Shown here piece after piece: positions 1 to 13,800 of a stretch of 25,242 nt of DNA. This DNA comes from Amphimedon queenslandica (taxonomy: Eukaryota > Porifera > Demospongiae > Haplosclerida > Niphatidae): contig NW_003547117.1 in the NCBI RefSeq assembly GCF_000090795.2, forward strand, positions 1-25,242. The letters run 5' to 3'. Every line of letters begins with the position of its first letter. Within the stretch, counting starts at the first letter, position 1. A program made the translations under genes and the position numbers. The notes under the pieces were generated by a model. It did not search any database, was not told where the DNA came from, and was given only the letters and a program-made list of their open reading frames with translations.

Positions 1-786
1 TATAATTTTTAGGAGAATATAGGAATAAACTAAAGACCAATGTCACTCTTGCTCTGTATCTGTCACAGCTGTTTCTAGTTATATGTGTTTGTCTGGTTGC
101 TTCAAATTCAACAGAAACGATGCTGGTATTAAACAGAATTTAAGCTTGTATACATGTATATTAATTTCCTCATTAGGTAACAATTTTGTAAGTAGGAACA
201 GGTTTTTTCAGTTTGCTAGGTTTTCTGAGTTCTTTACCTGGTTACGCCAAAAAAATAGTAATGATACATTATTAATGATAATATCAGTTGATTTTCATTT
301 TTACAGGGACGACTGAAACTGCTACTCCCCCTGGAGACGTTAATGATAATGGTACATGACAATTAATGATAGATTAATATCAGATTATTTTTTAGGCACA
401 TCACGTGGGACTGGTCACGTGCCCAAACTCATTGAACTATTGTCCAATGTTTAATACATGTACATGTACATGTATGGGTGGGATTGGTTACTTGAACTTG
501 TGTTATGTCATGAGTATAATTATAATATAACTCAGTACTATAGTATCAATTTTTCATTGGGCCCTGGCATCACCCTATGCCCAGCTCCGCCACTGCTTGA
601 ATTTATTATTATTAATAAACTGCTTCTGTTTATAATAATCATGAATGATGCTGTAGACATAAAGACATTAGGTGGAGGAGTATTGAGTCCTTTATCTTCT
701 CCACTAACTGACAGGCCAGACTTACCTCCTCTGCCCAGCACTAGAGCAGATATAAAGAATGACACACACCCTCCTCCTGTGGAGAA
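1..786. other. 5' flank with no firmly recognised gene; possible terminal exons of an unknown + strand gene
   Basis: Mostly AT-rich DNA. One chain of possible exons can be read on +: 307-351 (after tttttacag, before gtacat), 657-821 (after ctgtag, before gtacgt) and 894-925 (after tttttacag, ending in TAA). The phases fit (G+AC, then A+AT). The product tail would be proline/serine-rich and end in WTRLNQDAH. I recognise no family. The last two pieces use the same splice sites as the PGAM-like reading described separately but in another frame, so they may simply be its 5' UTR. The interval 1-300 shows nothing else I can name; the open frame at 83-316 ends just inside the possible first exon and looks accidental. 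Confidence 0.25.
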
Positions 787-1063
787 ATGGAGAAGATCAA
801 CATTGATTGTCTACTGGAAGAGTACGTAGACATTATTATTAATATATATTTATTTAAATGTCATTTATTTTAATTATTTATTTATTTTTACAGATTGGAC
901 GAGGCTAAATCAAGACGCTCATTAAAATCTTATCCTAAAAGAATCATATTAATAAGACACGCTGAAGTAGTTATCAATGATGTTATTGTTTATTTATTTA
1001 TTATTTAATAGTCTGAAGGTAATATTGATAACTCTATATGCAACTACACCTGACGCTAAACTG
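787..1063 (+). pseudogene. Histidine-phosphatase (phosphoglycerate mutase-like) gene start, broken
   Basis: Spliced reading: exon 787-821 starting at ATG, exon 894-966, exon from 1012. It gives MEKINIDCLLEELDEAK, then PKRIILIRHAE, then SEGNIDNS. The block RIILIRHxESEGN matches the N-terminal catalytic signature of the histidine phosphatase superfamily, in which the histidine of RHG becomes phosphorylated; here the motif is RHA. Introns are 72 and 45 bp with GT..AG ends. After NSI the frame meets a stop, but a one-base shift continues the family-like string YATTPDAKL up to 1063. Similarity then stops, exactly where a dehydrogenase-like string begins on the other strand. The rest of the roughly 200-residue domain is missing. 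It could be a pseudogene left by rearrangement, or a sequencing slip plus a distant next exon. The motif assignment is good; function is unlikely. Confidence 0.55.
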
Positions 1064-1116
1064 ATACCAGAACTGGCTCCAGTCACTAATACTACTCTGC
1101 CACACCAACGATCCAT
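1063..1116 (-). pseudogene. Short-chain dehydrogenase/reductase first-exon fragment
   Basis: On the minus strand an open frame (ATG at 1116, or an upstream in-frame ATG at 1200) reads MDRWCGRVVLVTGASSGI. This matches the start of classical SDR enzymes, where TGxxxGxG forms the nucleotide-binding turn after the first beta strand; the MxRW start resembles DHRS11-type enzymes. The third glycine is replaced: the frame continues SLASGV, not a G followed by helix residues. A donor-like gtatca lies at the codon for that glycine, so exon 1 could end there, but I find no following SDR exon in the next kilobase on this strand. The fragment lies head-to-head with the KHDC4 start 186 bp away. A stranded first exon or rearrangement remnant is most likely. 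Confidence 0.5.
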
Positions 1117-1301
1117 CTTTCCCTTCAGCAGTCTTGTTCCAAATGCAAGGCCCTGCAAGCAATTATAGCATGCCAAATTGCCAATAGATCTTGCATGCAC
1201 AAGAATTTTTATACCTAGATCTGTAGTTTAATAAAAATTTTAATGAATTAATTTAAAAACGGAGTTGTTATACGGTCAAAAAGACAGTAAAACTATTCAA
1301 A
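1117..1301. promoter_or_regulatory. Candidate promoter region of the KHDC4 gene, possibly divergent
   Basis: This 185-bp AT-rich gap lies between the minus-strand SDR start and the KHDC4 ATG, so it must hold or border the KHDC4 promoter and 5' UTR. The start context aaaATGGCGG suits animal initiation. No TATA box or other motif stands out. The divergent arrangement suggests a shared promoter only if the SDR start is still transcribed. Confidence 0.3.
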
Positions 1302-5709
<4,408 letters not shown>

Positions 5710-6118
5710 GATAGAAACAACATGAGAATGAGGAGACTATCATGAATTATATCTGCATGATCATGATAATGTGAATTTTCCTTTTAAAATTACTTTTGTA
5801 TTAATTTTAATTAATAGTAATTATCATTCTTTTATTCATAAAGGTTCCACTGTATGGTAGTGGGTGGCTGGTTTAAAATCTGCTCAATTTTTGTAGGAAG
5901 TAAAATGATTTGTGCCATCACCAGTTTAATAATGCTCCAACTGCAAGTGAACTGTGTGAGCTTATTTTTTGTGGTATTTTGAAGCTAATAATACTAATAA
6001 TAACTAATTGGACAAACAATAATGAAAAAGACACTGTGAAATAACAGAAATAATAATGATGCTTGTAAAATGTTGCTAAACAATTACAAATAATATTGTG
6101 ATAATGACAAGCTAAGAA
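5710..6118. other. KHDC4 3' UTR / intergenic DNA between convergent genes
   Basis: 409 bp between the KHDC4 stop and the Reeler gene 1 stop; the two genes converge here. AT-rich, with no clear AATAAA at a convincing distance. It matches 16570-17100 of unit 2 with small changes and a roughly 90-bp insertion there (after gtgaactgtgtg). Confidence 0.6.
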
Positions 6119-8510
6119 TTAATGTACAGTTACATCACAAGTGTATGAAGAGAATTTTTCTATTCCAACTCTCATTATAAGTTTTATAGTATGTTGAGGA
6201 TTGTTCTTTGCAGTACAATTGAACTTTCTCTTCCTCTGGTATAATGAAATTCGGCAGTTCCTCATGGAAATGAGTCTCACATGACAAACTGGATAATCTT
6301 CTGTAGAGAAGGTATCTGTTAACCAACAGCTTGTTGGAAATATATAATATTTCGATTTTATTTTGGCTACACACGTGTATTTTATTCCATGACAATCTAC
6401 ATCTTTTGTCAGTTTGTGTATTTTTGCTTGCCTTTGGTAAGGACATTTGAAATTAGCTATAAAGAGAGAGAGAGAGAGAGGAAGAAAACAAAGTTACTCA
6501 ATACTAGGAATCAAGTGCATGTGATATAACACTGAGACTGGCAGCAATAGTGCTTCACATACTGCAGCCTACACTACTAATATACAGCCTAGCTATATTA
6601 AGATATTATATTACAAGTAAAGCATTAAAGCCTCTTCATGATTTAAGTATATATAACTTACCAATTTGTGTTGCAGTATAACTAGGACATGATGGGGTGG
6701 GAGTCACTGATGGTGCTGCTACTGATGGCGAGGGACTGCTGGGAGCTGGTGAAGGAGAAGGTGTACTGCTTGGGGTTGGAGTTGGACAGGCATCGAAATA
6801 ATATGATCTATTATTAATGACATCTGAATAACTAAAGACAACTGTTGACCTGCAATGAAGAGAGATACAAAAATCATTAAAGTGCCACGATATGATTTTA
6901 TGCTGACATTCCTAGTCTATATTTCTTACCTCAGTTCTACTCTTTCCTTTGAAGTGAAGTTGAATTTAAACTCTATTTTCTTGGTGCTGAGCAGGGCCCT
7001 GTAAATGAATAAAAACACATTTCAATTATAAACTGATAATGCACTAGATGATTTTGACAGTTGACACTGACACTAGCTCCACTTGCAAAAGAGAGGGGGA
7101 AGAACTTATTAAGAACTTACGAGTGACTAAAAGTAACATAGTCATCACAGAGATTATTAGTTTTATTGACATCTCCAGCATTTTCAAGGGTTTTATTGTG
7201 GTAGCGGAATCCTTCCTTTTGGACGCCTAATAAAAATCCCTTAATTTTGTGGGTTTTTTCGGCAGTAGTAACTACCATATGAACTGTAAGAAAGAGAATA
7301 AATTATAATTAATGACCTTTGGCTCATAAAATATTACCTGTAGTCAACTCATTTGGAGTGTAGCATGGGATCTCATGTGTTGCATTCATCATGACCAACT
7401 TGAAATCACCACCAGCACCATTAGTTGAGTTTTTTTCACCATCCCTTGGCCCATGCTCTGTTGTGAAATTGCAAATGGATTGTAGCTGTGGTACACTATC
7501 CCCGGAGTAAGAGACAGTCAAGGCATAGATTGTATTACTAAGTAACAGGGATTGGAAACAGATCACGTGATCTCATTCAAATTAATGAAAGCAGGTGCGG
7601 ACGAACCTTGTAAGACTCTGCCCCTTCCCCGGCTCGTTGAGACTAGAGCAATATGACTGAGAGGACTGCTGGATTAAGTGTAGCTTGAAGCCAGATCCAG
7701 GGTAGTTATATAGCTTATATTGTTGCTGAAGGTTTACTTACTTATTAGAAACTGTTAAAACTGTGATACAGCACTTTATTTTGAAGAAAAATGAGAAAAA
7801 GCATGCTTTTTTACCATGCGTGATAGGTGTGAAATCTATTCAACCTATAACTTGCTAAGGGTAACTAAAACTGAGAGAGTGTCAATATAAAAAACATGTA
7901 TCAAGTAAAGCTACGTGCCACTAAGACACTTTTATTATCACTAGTGCTTCATACAGATCATAAGATCCCAAAATGTCGGTTTTTAGAGGCGTATCTGTTC
8001 AACCTATATCACAAAAAGTAAGTAAAATTAGGATAAAGGACAAAAACTGTAACAAAGATTAGGATTTTTCACATGCCTTTAGCCTATTATATAAGCCATA
8101 GACGGCACTTTGGAAAAATAATAGCTGTATTCATTAATTTGTGCCATCACAAAGGCAATTTCAATGATAACATGGGCCACGAGAGGCGGCGAAGATTCTG
8201 TCAACAAAACTATGCTTAACCGTCACAAAGAACAGTCATGAACTCCCAAGACCTATCTGTTCATCATCGATAGTAAATAAAATGCAAATTAATACAGTAC
8301 AAGACTTGGAGAAGAGCTTGTGTAGTCGGCCTTCCATTGCTTTTCCACCATTACAGAGTCTGTCCGTGTGACGTCATCAGTTTCCAATCCCTGTTACTTA
8401 GTAATACAATCTATGGTCAAGGTAGGGAGAGAGGCAGTCACGAGAAACAGGATGATAAGGATTAGCTGTCTTCTCTCCATGCTTGCAGGCGAGTAAAATG
8501 AAAGTTCCAT
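6119..8510 (-). CDS. Secreted Reeler-domain protein with Pro/Ser/Thr linker and Cys-rich C-terminal domain, copy 1 (exon 1 interrupted by a transposon)
   Basis: Minus-strand exons: 8510-8416 plus 7523-7338 (exon 1, split by the 892-bp element), 7283-7121, 6998-6930, 6849-6662, 6456-6119. Without the element, and counting from the ATG at 8480, the exons sum to 1002 nt (333 aa) in frame; an in-frame ATG at 8510 adds 10 residues. Seen: a signal peptide (MERRQLILIILFLVTAS), a region of about 150 residues with a Reeler-like pattern (IPCYTPNELTTVHMVV, KGFLLGVQKEG, VTFSHS, VELRSTVVFSY), a PTPTPSSTPSPSPAPSSP linker likely O-glycosylated, then a 111-residue domain with eight cysteines (NFKCP, GIKYTC, RNC, YTCDVTVH). 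Reeler domains are extracellular, known from reelin, ferric-chelate-reductase-like proteins and insect defence proteins. As read through, the element adds a stop about eight codons after the signal peptide; splicing inside its ends would rescue the frame. Function unknown. Confidence 0.78.
7524..8415. mobile_element. 892-bp non-autonomous DNA transposon in Reeler gene 1 exon 1
   Basis: Perfect 36-bp terminal inverted repeats lie at 7524-7559 and 8380-8415 (outer end CATAGATTGTATTACTAAG). Flanking target duplication is GTCAAGG, 7 bp, at 7517-7523 and 8416-8422. The empty site is in unit 2 near 18522-18528 with a single gtcaagg. No open frame of note inside, so it needs a transposase from elsewhere. 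A 7-bp duplication is not the commonest size, and I do not assign a superfamily. On the minus strand the ends supply a donor (TAA|gtaaca, intron from 8397) and an acceptor (ccctgttacttag, intron to 7538). Confidence 0.92.
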
Positions 8511-8696
8511 CTGGAAGAGTCCAAGGTAGTTATTTCTAGTGATATTCTTTTAACCAATAGATTGGAAAATGCCTCCAGTGACAGAAAACAGAGGACAACC
8601 ACCCAGTTTTATAGTGTGCCGCCGGCAGCGAAAATTTAATTAACAACCGACGGGAAGCATATCTAGAGCAGACATAGCCTATAATATTCGCACATA
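8511..8696. other. Upstream region of Reeler gene 1
   Basis: About 190 bp upstream of the minus-strand start, ending at the inverted satellite monomer. It should include the promoter and 5' UTR. Nearly identical to 18625-18810. I see no clear TATA box; ccaatagattgg (near 8556) is a short palindromic CCAAT-like site present in both copies. Confidence 0.35.
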
Positions 8697-8885
8697 CCTG
8701 GCCCAGGGTGATTTTGGAGCATAGATTGGAGCCATTTTTGAGGAAAACTATGGACTATAGTACAGGGTAATGGCACATTTCTTTTAAAATGGCCATAACT
8801 TGAAAATTTTAAGTCAAAAAACTTGCATAGTATAAGGATATATGATGCATGTATCAGGAAATGTAGTACAAGTTTGGGGATCATT
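8697..8885 (-). repeat. Inverted, diverged ~176-bp satellite monomer
   Basis: The reverse complement holds ttcctgatacatgcatcat, atccttata, aagttatggccattttaaaa, ctatagtccatagtttt and aaaatggctcca, the landmarks of the satellite unit in order. It is more diverged than the array units. It lies just upstream of the Reeler gene in both units. Confidence 0.8.
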
Positions 8886-8907
8886 TAAAAAGTTTAGCTT
8901 GCTATGT

Positions 8908-9226
8908 ATTAAAGACACCATTGGGCCCACACTACCTGTCCTTAATACATGTACAGTGTAGCCTCTTTATTAAGGACACCATTGGGCCCACACTACCTCT
9001 CCTTAATACATGTACAGTGTAGCCTCTTTATTAAGGACACCATTGGTCCCATACTACCTGTCCTTAATACATGTACAGTGTAGCCTCTTTATTAAGGACA
9101 CCATTGGGCCCATACTACCTGTCCTTAATACATGTACAGTGTAGCCTCTTTATTAAGGACACCATTGGGCCCATACTACCTGTCCTTAATACATGTACAG
9201 TGTAGCTTCTTTATTAAAGACACCAT
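8908..9226 (+). repeat. 61-bp minisatellite array, about 5 units
   Basis: Same unit as at 4714-5250, but the internal units mostly read ttattaaggaca (G subtype) and use gggcccata/gggcccaca variants. The array ends abruptly at caccatagctgtttaaag. Confidence 0.95.
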
Positions 9227-10626
9227 AGCTGTTTAAAGAAACCATTATGTAATAAACAATTATTACAATAATACCTACCATCCTTAGGATCATGAACCAG
9301 TACATGATTAAGGATACACTATAGTCTATCAGAAGGTACAATGATTGTAAACCAGATGAAAGGACCCACAAACTCCTAATCCAATAAAGCCTTAAAGAAC
9401 AGGATAATTATCTATAATCAAGCTTATAACTGTAATTACCATTCAAACGCTCATCCCATAGCCTGTTCAAAGACCAGCTGCTGAAATAATGAACTCAAAA
9501 GATGCAAAACCATATCAGTCCTATTAGTTAACCATGACAACACGGAGCATGTGAAAGAGGGTGCCCTCCTCCACTGTAATAAGATAAAGCCGTTCTAGTA
9601 CGCTAGTCCTAATCACACCCACACAAACCACCTCAAGGTATATACACATGTACTACATGTCAGCAGCGGCAGCAATAAACATGTACAGTACATGTTTACT
9701 GCTGGAGGCATCACATCTCCCTCTCCCCCCCACACACAAGTACGTACATGTACATGTATTAAATTGTTTAATAAGCAATTGACGTTTGAAGAGAATAGTA
9801 AGAGAAAAGAGCAATTACGTGTAGAATGTACTGTAGGAACAATTAGGGATACGATACCATTGCTACGTACATGCACCATTAAGGTACAAATGGCTGTAAT
9901 TTTGATAGTTTTTTGTTGATATCATTTTATAGGAAATAAAAAGTTGTACAACTTGTGCCTTTTTCAAATTTTTGTCACCCACTGTTTATCAATTATGGAT
10001 CATTGAACTTCAAATATTTTAAAACTTATCATGCCTGCTGCCAGCATAACTTCTAATTCTTTATGAACTTACTTTTTGTAGTTACTAAGCTAATTTATCT
10101 CCCTTTTTTCATTGTAGATTCAGTTGCAATTGAAACTGATGTTCTCATTTGACTGATGTCAGTAAAAAATTTAGTCAAAATTTAAATTTTTTGTTAAAAT
10201 TGAAATAGGTTACGTAGTCTATAATATCTATGATTTAACAAAAAATTTGACCGATTGGCAGGAATTTTAATCGAAGGCGTGGTTAGTTTATGACGTAAAT
10301 ATTAAAGTTAATTTAAAAAATGGCCGCCATCGTGATTATCCTGTACAGCTACTTTATTTGGTAGATGCACGTTACAACAAGCTGCAAAGTTTGGAATGAT
10401 GGCATAAATAAGCTAAAAATTTAATCAAGTAAGCAGGCATGCATTTCTCTTGTGATTTATTAAAACGAACAAATTAAATGAGAGCTTATATATACATACC
10501 TGTTTTACCCAGCTTCAACAAATTCTAGTAAAGTGAAAGAGTGTATATTAATACCGTAATTTTTTTAAGAATTTGTCATCACTGTTTTGGGGCAGGTAAT
10601 TTTGAGAACAAAATTTTAAATGTCAA
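9227..10626. other. Gene-poor spacer, unit 1
   Basis: About 1.4 kb of AT-rich DNA without a convincing gene; open frames on both strands are short and do not look like proteins. It includes palindromic acatgtacatgt clusters near 9680 and 9750, a short GC island aaaaaatggccgccatcgtg near 10315, and ends at the satellite array. It is conserved almost base for base at 19231-20640, which reflects recent duplication, not selection. Confidence 0.7.
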
Positions 10627-11422
10627 CGACTTCAATTTTTCAGGTTACGGCCATTTTAAGAAAGCGTCAAAATCTGAAAAATACCCAAGGCTATAGTCCA
10701 TGGTTTTTTCCAAAAAATGGCTCCAAAATCACCCCCAATTTTTATTACATTTTCTGATACATATTGATGTACTTATGCTGTGTAGAAAGTTTGAGCTGAT
10801 TCCGACTTCAATTTTTAAAGTTACGGCCATTTTAAGAAAACACAAAAAATCTGAAAAATACCCAAGGCTATAGCCCATGGTTTTTTCCAAAAAATGGCTC
10901 CAAAATCACCCCCAATTTTTGTTACATTTTCTGATACATATTGATGTCCTTATGCTGTGTAGAAAGTTTGAGCCGATTCCGACTTCAATTTTTCAGGTTA
11001 CGGCCATTTTAAGGAAACATCAAAATCTGAAAAATACCCAAGGCTATAGTCCATGGTTTTTTTCCAAAAAATGGCTCCGAAATCACCCCCAATTTTTATT
11101 ACATTTTCTGATACATAGTGATGTCCTTATGCTGTGTAGCAAGTTTGAGCTGATTCCGACTTTAATTTTTTAAGTTACAGCCATTTTAAGAAAACGCAAA
11201 AAATCTGAAAAATACCCAAGGCTATAGTTCATAGTTTTTTCCAAAAAATGGCTCCGAAATCACCCCAAATTTTTATTACATTTTCTGATACATAGTGATG
11301 TACTTATGCTGTGTAGAAAGTTTGAGCTGATTCCGACTTTAATTTTTAAAGTTACGGCCATTTTAAGAAAACGCCAAAATTCTGAAAAATACCCAAGGCT
11401 ATAGTCCATGGTTTTTCCAAAA
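10627..11422 (+). repeat. ~176-bp satellite array, about 4.5 units
   Basis: Head-to-tail units with ttttctgatacata, ttatgctgtgtagaaagttt, agctgattccgacttcaa, gttacggccattttaag, aaaatacccaaggctatag and tccatggttttttccaaaaa. The last piece, ccatggttttttccaaaaaatgg, can fold back. The array ends in caataatgaaaaacaataatg directly before the truncated KHDC4 exon 12, so it forms the duplication junction. Confidence 0.93.
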
Positions 11423-12122
11423 ACAATAATGAAAAACAATAATGAAAAACAATAATGCTCCTCCCCCTCCTCCTCATTTAATAGATCCTCATCAAGCTCC
11501 ACCTACTCACGGAGCCACGCCCAGTTATGTGGCTCTAGCCTCAATGAGTGATGATAAAGTAAAAAATTTTTTTTTGGTTCTTTTTTATATTTCTTAGGAT
11601 GTTTTGTCGAAGGGGGTGGAGCATTTAGCTTACCATCAATTGTAAGACATTATTAATTAATTAATTATTAGTTTATTACCGTACATGTATATTAGAGAGA
11701 GTTATTTGCTTTGCAATTTCTTAGAAAATTTTTGTATTTAGCGGAATTTACCTATTGAGCCCAAAAAATAAACAAAATGGTGGATTAGTTAATATTGATG
11801 GCAGTATTTCCAGCTGTACTGTGGATTTTAATTCAAACTGCTCGTAACTAAAAGCAGATAAAGATACCATTTATACTCAACTTTCTACATGTTAAAAGTC
11901 ACTAACTCATTAATTATTCATTATTATTGTTATTAATTAATGCATTATTGGGTGTACTAGCTGTGGAGAGTGCTAGGGAGGGATTTACTAATCAGGTTAG
12001 CAGGTGGCCAGCTGGTGTTTGTGTGTGTGTGTATATACCTCAGAGTAGGAGGGACCTGGGTCAGGATTCACCTGTTTACATGTACAATGTACATATACTG
12101 AACACTAAAAGAAAACATACTT

Positions 12123-12330
12123 GATCTACTTCTCTCTCTTCCCCCCCTCTCCCCCCCCTCTCTCTCTCCTTCTCCCTAGACCTCATGATAGTGTTGATAA
12201 AATTTTGCCAAAAAGGAAAAATTCACAGAACAAGTAAGTCACTTACTGATTGAATGAGAGAGGGAGGGAGATAGGGAGGGAGAGAGATAGGGAGGGAGAG
12301 AGGGAGGGAGGGAGAGAGGGAGGACAGTAG
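12123..12330. repeat. CT-rich then GA-rich tracts flanking exon 14 of copy 2
   Basis: A CT/C-run tract (12130-12178) leads into the exon 14 acceptor, and gggag-type purine tracts follow the donor to about 12323. They differ in length from copy 3 (22500-22550 and 22625-22673), typical of slippage. Confidence 0.8.
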
Positions 12331-12768
12331 ATGCTTATTGTCAGGCCTGTCTATTCCGGATACCTTGGGACCCAATAATAGCCTAGCTCCTGATTATGAA
12401 CCTGTCCTTATTTCAGAGGTTCATTAATACACATTACTATTGTATTGGGACTGATACTACCCCTCCTCGTTATAGAGGTGTTCTTATTTTAGAGTGTCCA
12501 CAATAGGAGGAGGTTTATTATTATCAATTGTTGGTCTCTTTGTCTGATCAGTTTAAGACTTTATTGTGTTTCACTTTAATCTTTTATTTAATTTGTTTCA
12601 TTAACCTGTGACCCGTGAGTATCCTGTGGCTATTCGGCTGTACTAGACACTAGACACTGTTATTGTTATTATTATTGTTATTATTTATTTATTTATTTGT
12701 ATGTCAACACAATTATGAGTTTAATTAAGTACATGTAAATCACTGTTTCAGATTTCATGAGGTCTTCA

Positions 12769-13664
12769 CGGGCCCACACTACCTGTCCTTAATACATGTA
12801 CAGTGTATCCTCTTTATTAAGGACACCATTGGGCCCACACTACCTGTCCTTAATACATGTACAGTGTAGCCTCTTTATTAAGGACACCATTGGGCCCACA
12901 CTACCTGTCCTTAATACATGTACAGTGTAGCCTCTTTATTAAGGACACCATTGGGCCCACACTACCTGTCCTTAATACATGTACAGTGTAGCCTCTTTAT
13001 TAAGGACACCATTGGGCCCACACTACCTGTCCTTAACACATGTACAGTGTAGCCTCTTTATTAAGGACACCATTGGGCCCACACTACCTGTCCTTAATAC
13101 ATGTACAGTGTAGCCTCTTTATTAAGGACACCATTGGGCCCACACTACCTGTCCTTAATACATGTACAGTGTAGCCTCTTTATTAAGGACACCATTGGGC
13201 CCACACTACCTGTCCTTAATACATGTACAGTGTAGCCTCTTTATTAAAGACACCATTGGGCCCACACTACCTGTCCTTAATACATGTACAGTGTAGCCTC
13301 TTTATTAAGGACACCATTGGGCCCACACTACCTGTCCTTAATACATGTACAGTGTAGCCTCTTTATTAAGGACACCATTGGGTCCATAGTCCACACTACC
13401 TGTCCTTAATACATGTACAGTGTAGCCTCTTTATTAAGGACACCATTGGGCCCACACTACCTGTCCTTAATACATGTACAGTGTAGCCTCTTTATTAAGG
13501 ACACCATTGGGTCCATAGTCCACACTACCTGTCCTTAATACATGTACAGTGTAGCCTCTTTATTAAGGACACCATTGGGCCCACACTACCTGTCCTTAAT
13601 ACATGTACAGTGTAGCCTCTTTATTAAGGACACCATTGGGCCCACACTACCTGTCCTTAATACA
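12769..13664 (+). repeat. 61-bp minisatellite array, about 14-15 units, in intron 14 of copy 2
   Basis: The longest 61-bp array of the window, nearly all G subtype (ttattaaggaca). Two units carry an insertion reading gggtccatagtccacac (near 13380 and 13511), which also occurs in copy 3 near 23305. It ends at tacagaggtgtcctcatttc. Confidence 0.95.
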
Positions 13665-13800
13665 GAGGTGTCCTCATTTCAGAGGTACTTTTGTATAGGC
13701 TTGTACCAATTGGGACATTACAAAATGTCCTCAATATAAAGGCGTCCTCATTATAAAGGTGTCCTCATTATAATTTGTCCTTATCTAGAGGCCCATTCCT
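13664..13800. repeat. Dispersed repeat with gtcctcattataaagg units, copy a
   Basis: The sequence cagaggtgtcctcatttcag, then acttttgtataggcttgtacc, then short repeats of gtcctcattataaag follows the 61-bp array. Related copies lie at 15110-15215, 23456-23590 and 24866-24970, each after a 61-bp unit. The gaggtgtcc/ggacacc motifs suggest it is the opposite end of the element that seeded the minisatellite. Confidence 0.6.

Noticed and set aside
6135..6446. 103-codon minus-strand open frame starting MSLPKASKN
   Set aside because: It overlaps exon 5 of Reeler gene 1 in the wrong frame. The frame set by splice phase is also open to 6119 and matches copy 2 in cysteine pattern.
7048..7230. Plus-strand 60-codon open frame, also at 18053-18235
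   Set aside because: It is the shadow of Reeler exon 2 on the opposite strand; the near identity of the two copies reflects the duplication.
7324..7566. Alternative start for Reeler gene 1 inside the transposon (frame VICFQSLLLSNTIYA into the gene)
   Set aside because: The apparent start codon is GTG and an in-frame stop lies just upstream with no ATG, so normal animal initiation is unlikely.
9613..9919. Open frames on both strands in the spacer, and the counterparts at 19638-19868
   Set aside because: Low-complexity His/Val/Thr strings from acatgtacatgt repeats; they are not kept in frame between units 1 and 2.
10877..11173. 98-codon open frame with internal repeats, and relatives at 21245-21654
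   Set aside because: It is a reading of the ~176-bp satellite; other units of the same satellite carry stops and frameshifts in this frame.
13542..13739. 65-codon frame identical to one at 23336-23533
   Set aside because: It is a reading of the 61-bp minisatellite and the repeat after it; identity follows from the duplicated DNA.
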